Origin: Phyllobacterium bourgognense
GTDB taxonomy: Bacteria > Pseudomonadota > Alphaproteobacteria > Rhizobiales > Rhizobiaceae
Assembly (NCBI RefSeq): GCF_003337575.1
Contig: NZ_QPJM01000006.1
Location: 62,001 to 126,000, forward strand
DNA length: 64,000 bases
Direction of reading: 5' to 3'
Below are positions 62,756 to 64,000 of the stretch, one piece after another. Below the pieces are notes generated by a model that was not told the DNA's origin, searched no databases, and saw nothing but the letters and a program-made list of their open reading frames with translations. How positions within the stretch are numbered: the first letter of the stretch is position 1; every line of letters begins with the position of its first letter. A program made the position numbers and the translations under genes.

Positions 62756-63550
62756 ATGTCGAAACTGCTTTTGAGGGCCATGCAAGGCCCGGGCCATGTG
62801 GTGCATGTCACACCTGAGACAGCGGGCTGGACCTATGTCGGTTTCGATTTGCACAAGCTGGATGCGGGGCAGTCGGTTTGCGGAAAAACGGAAGACAAGG
62901 AAGTCTGCCTGGTCTTCGTGACGGGCAAGGGCAAAGTCACGGCCAATGGCGAGGACCTCGGTCTGCTCGGGGACCGCATGTCGCCCTTCGAGGGCAAGCC
63001 CTGGTCGGTGTATCTGCCGCAAGGGTCCGATTGGTGGATCTCTGCGGAGACCGACGTTGAGCTCGCCGTCTGTTCGGCGCCGGGACTTGGCGGCGGATTG
63101 CCGGTGCGGGTGATTTCTCCCGAGGGTCTCAGTCAGGAAACACGCGGAAAGGGGACCAACACCCGCTACGTCACCAATATTCTGCCGGAGAACGAGCCTG
63201 CGGATTCACTTTTGGTCGTGGAGGTGATCACACCGGGCGGACATACGTCGAGTTACCCGCCGCACAAGCACGACCAGGACAACCTTCCCGCAGAGTCCTA
63301 TCTGGAAGAGACCTATTATCACCGCTTCAATCCTCGCCAGGGTTTTGGCTTTCAGCGGGTCTATACGGATGATCGCTCGCTGGACGAGGCCATGGCGATC
63401 GAGGACGGCGATGTGGTGATGGTGCCCAAGGGTTATCACCCCTGCGCTGCCTGCCACGGCTACGACCTCTATTATCTCAACGTCATGGCTGGACCAAAGC
63501 GTACGTGGAAATTCCACAATGCTGTCGAGCATGAATGGCTGATGAAATGA
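62756..63550 (+). CDS. iolB: 5-deoxy-glucuronate isomerase (IolB)
   Basis: The 264-residue bicupin has GWTYVGFDLHKLDAG and GKGKVTANGEDLG in the first cupin, and TSSYPPHKHDQD with the EETYYHRFNPRQGFGFQRV metal-binding segment in the second. It converts 5-deoxy-D-glucuronate to 2-deoxy-5-keto-gluconate, the substrate of IolC. It is the last gene of the iol operon. Confidence 0.94.
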   Translation: MSKLLLRAMQGPGHVVHVTPETAGWTYVGFDLHKLDAGQSVCGKTEDKEVCLVFVTGKGKVTANGEDLGLLGDRMSPFEGKPWSVYLPQGSDWWISAETDVELAVCSAPGLGGGLPVRVISPEGLSQETRGKGTNTRYVTNILPENEPADSLLVVEVITPGGHTSSYPPHKHDQDNLPAESYLEETYYHRFNPRQGFGFQRVYTDDRSLDEAMAIEDGDVVMVPKGYHPCAACHGYDLYYLNVMAGPKRTWKFHNAVEHEWLMK

Positions 63551-63699
63551 GGCCTTTGCCAATCCACCCTGATGGCCATCCGATGCGATTTTCTGCGCTT
63601 CCGGTGCTCATGGACCCAAATGTCCACTGCGCTCGTCGCCTTTGGCAACCCCAAATATCACTCCAGATGACTCATCAGGCTGAATTCACAAAAGGTCTC
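63549..63699. repeat. Stop-codon-abutting palindromic element, copy E (partly rearranged)
   Basis: The element overlaps the TGA of iolB. Outer arms GAGGCCTTTG and CAAAAGGTCTC pair. The left core (GATTTTCTGCGCTTCCGGTGCTCATGGAC) is intact, but the right core after CCACTGCGCTC is replaced by about 50 bp of unrelated sequence, so this copy cannot form the full stem. Confidence 0.82.
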
Positions 63700-63728
63700 C
63701 AATCGTCGGCCAATGAAATTGCAGATTG

Positions 63729-63855
63729 ATTGTGCGTGGTTCGACAAGCTCACCATGAGGGGAGTAGGCCGTTTGCAGGGAGCGAACTCACGTTGCGCAT
63801 AAATCCTGCAATCAAACCACTTCCCTCATGGTGAGCTTGTCGAACCACGCACAAT
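63729..63855. repeat. Perfect 33 bp inverted repeat of the GTGGTTCGAC family
   Basis: The arm at 63729-63761 (ATTGTGCGTGGTTCG, continuing to CATGAGGG) is the exact reverse complement of 63823-63855, around a 61 bp spacer. It is related to 37585-37717. It follows the iol operon and could stop transcription from both sides. The 63700-63877 gap holds nothing else. Confidence 0.88.
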
Positions 63856-63877
63856 GATTTTGCAGTGATAACCAGCG

Positions 63878-64000
63878 CTACCACCGCAGCACGAATCGCC
63901 CGGCTATGGCCCCGATCAGGCCGGGGATCAGAATGCCGAGCGTGTACCAGACCGCAATGAACGGCATGGCGCTTTCATCGCAATGGAACGAATAAACCAG
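63878..64000 (-). CDS. NrsF/DUF1109-like anti-sigma membrane protein (C-terminal fragment)
   Basis: The last 40 residues of a gene that continues beyond the window read CDESAMPFIAVWYTLGILIP then GLIGAIAGRFVLRW. A Cys followed by a membrane helix and a short basic LRW end resembles the C-terminus of NrsF-type negative regulators of ECF sigma factors. An extracytoplasmic-function sigma gene would be expected just outside the window. Confidence 0.6.
   Translation of the reverse strand: MVYSFHCDESAMPFIAVWYTLGILIPGLIGAIAGRFVLRW

Noticed and set aside
1-64000. CRISPR arrays, insertion sequences, tRNA genes or prophage genes
   Set aside because: No regularly spaced direct repeats, transposase or integrase motifs, or cloverleaf-like sequences were seen.

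Overview
The window looks like a chromosome or chromid segment of a plant- or soil-associated alphaproteobacterium of the Hyphomicrobiales (Rhizobiales). It may be a relative of Phyllobacterium, Mesorhizobium or Ochrobactrum, but this is inferred from gene content and protein style and no species was identified. Genes are dense, GC-rich and mostly in catabolic operons with ABC importers. No rRNA, tRNA, CRISPR array, insertion sequence or phage gene was seen.

Layout. 1-7.3 kb: RpiR-type regulator (cut by the window edge), N-formylglutamate amidohydrolase-like protein, APC permease, glutamine-synthetase-like ligase, aldehyde dehydrogenase and Fe-alcohol dehydrogenase, which together look like an amine pathway through gamma-glutamylated intermediates. 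7.4-8.0: vapBC-like toxin-antitoxin pair. 8.0-12.1: spermidine/iron-type ABC importer. 12.5-16.1: EmrAB-type drug pump with a divergent TetR regulator and paired operators. 16.1-19.4: Zur and a Zn importer (AztABC type). 19.6-26.1: TerC/CBS membrane protein, RTX repeat protein, DUF924 protein, Kef-type antiporter. 26.2-37.6: sugar-acid locus (IclR regulator, lactonase, ABC importer, two enolase-superfamily dehydratases, mutarotase, MocA-type dehydrogenase, MaoC protein, SDR) that best fits non-phosphorylating L-fucose catabolism. 37.8-40.6: a cobalamin riboswitch in front of a Rieske oxygenase and its reductase. 40.6-45.6: mocDEF-like genes (desaturase-type oxygenase, Rieske ferredoxin, ferredoxin reductase), LacI regulator and TIM-barrel isomerase. 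45.6-48.7: GDSL hydrolase, lipoprotein hydrolase and two very small membrane proteins. 49.0-63.6: inositol locus with ABC importer, inositol dehydrogenase, second MocA-type dehydrogenase, iolR and iolC-D-E-orf-B, interrupted by two toxin-antitoxin modules. 63.9-64.0: end of an NrsF-like anti-sigma gene.

How it fits together. The mocDEF-like oxygenase could oxidatively demethylate a methylated inositol such as a rhizopine. MocA-type dehydrogenases and the isomerase would convert the product to 2-keto-myo-inositol, and IolE, IolD, IolB and IolC would take it to central metabolism. Substrate assignments are inferences from family and context.

The most unusual structure is a family of about 140-150 bp palindromic elements. 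Five copies begin within one or two bases of the stop codon of an upstream gene, and three of them fill all three intercistronic gaps of the inositol importer-dehydrogenase operon. Their outermost arms differ in sequence between copies but remain self-complementary. A sixth, diverged copy lies inside the P5/L5 hairpin of the cobalamin riboswitch.
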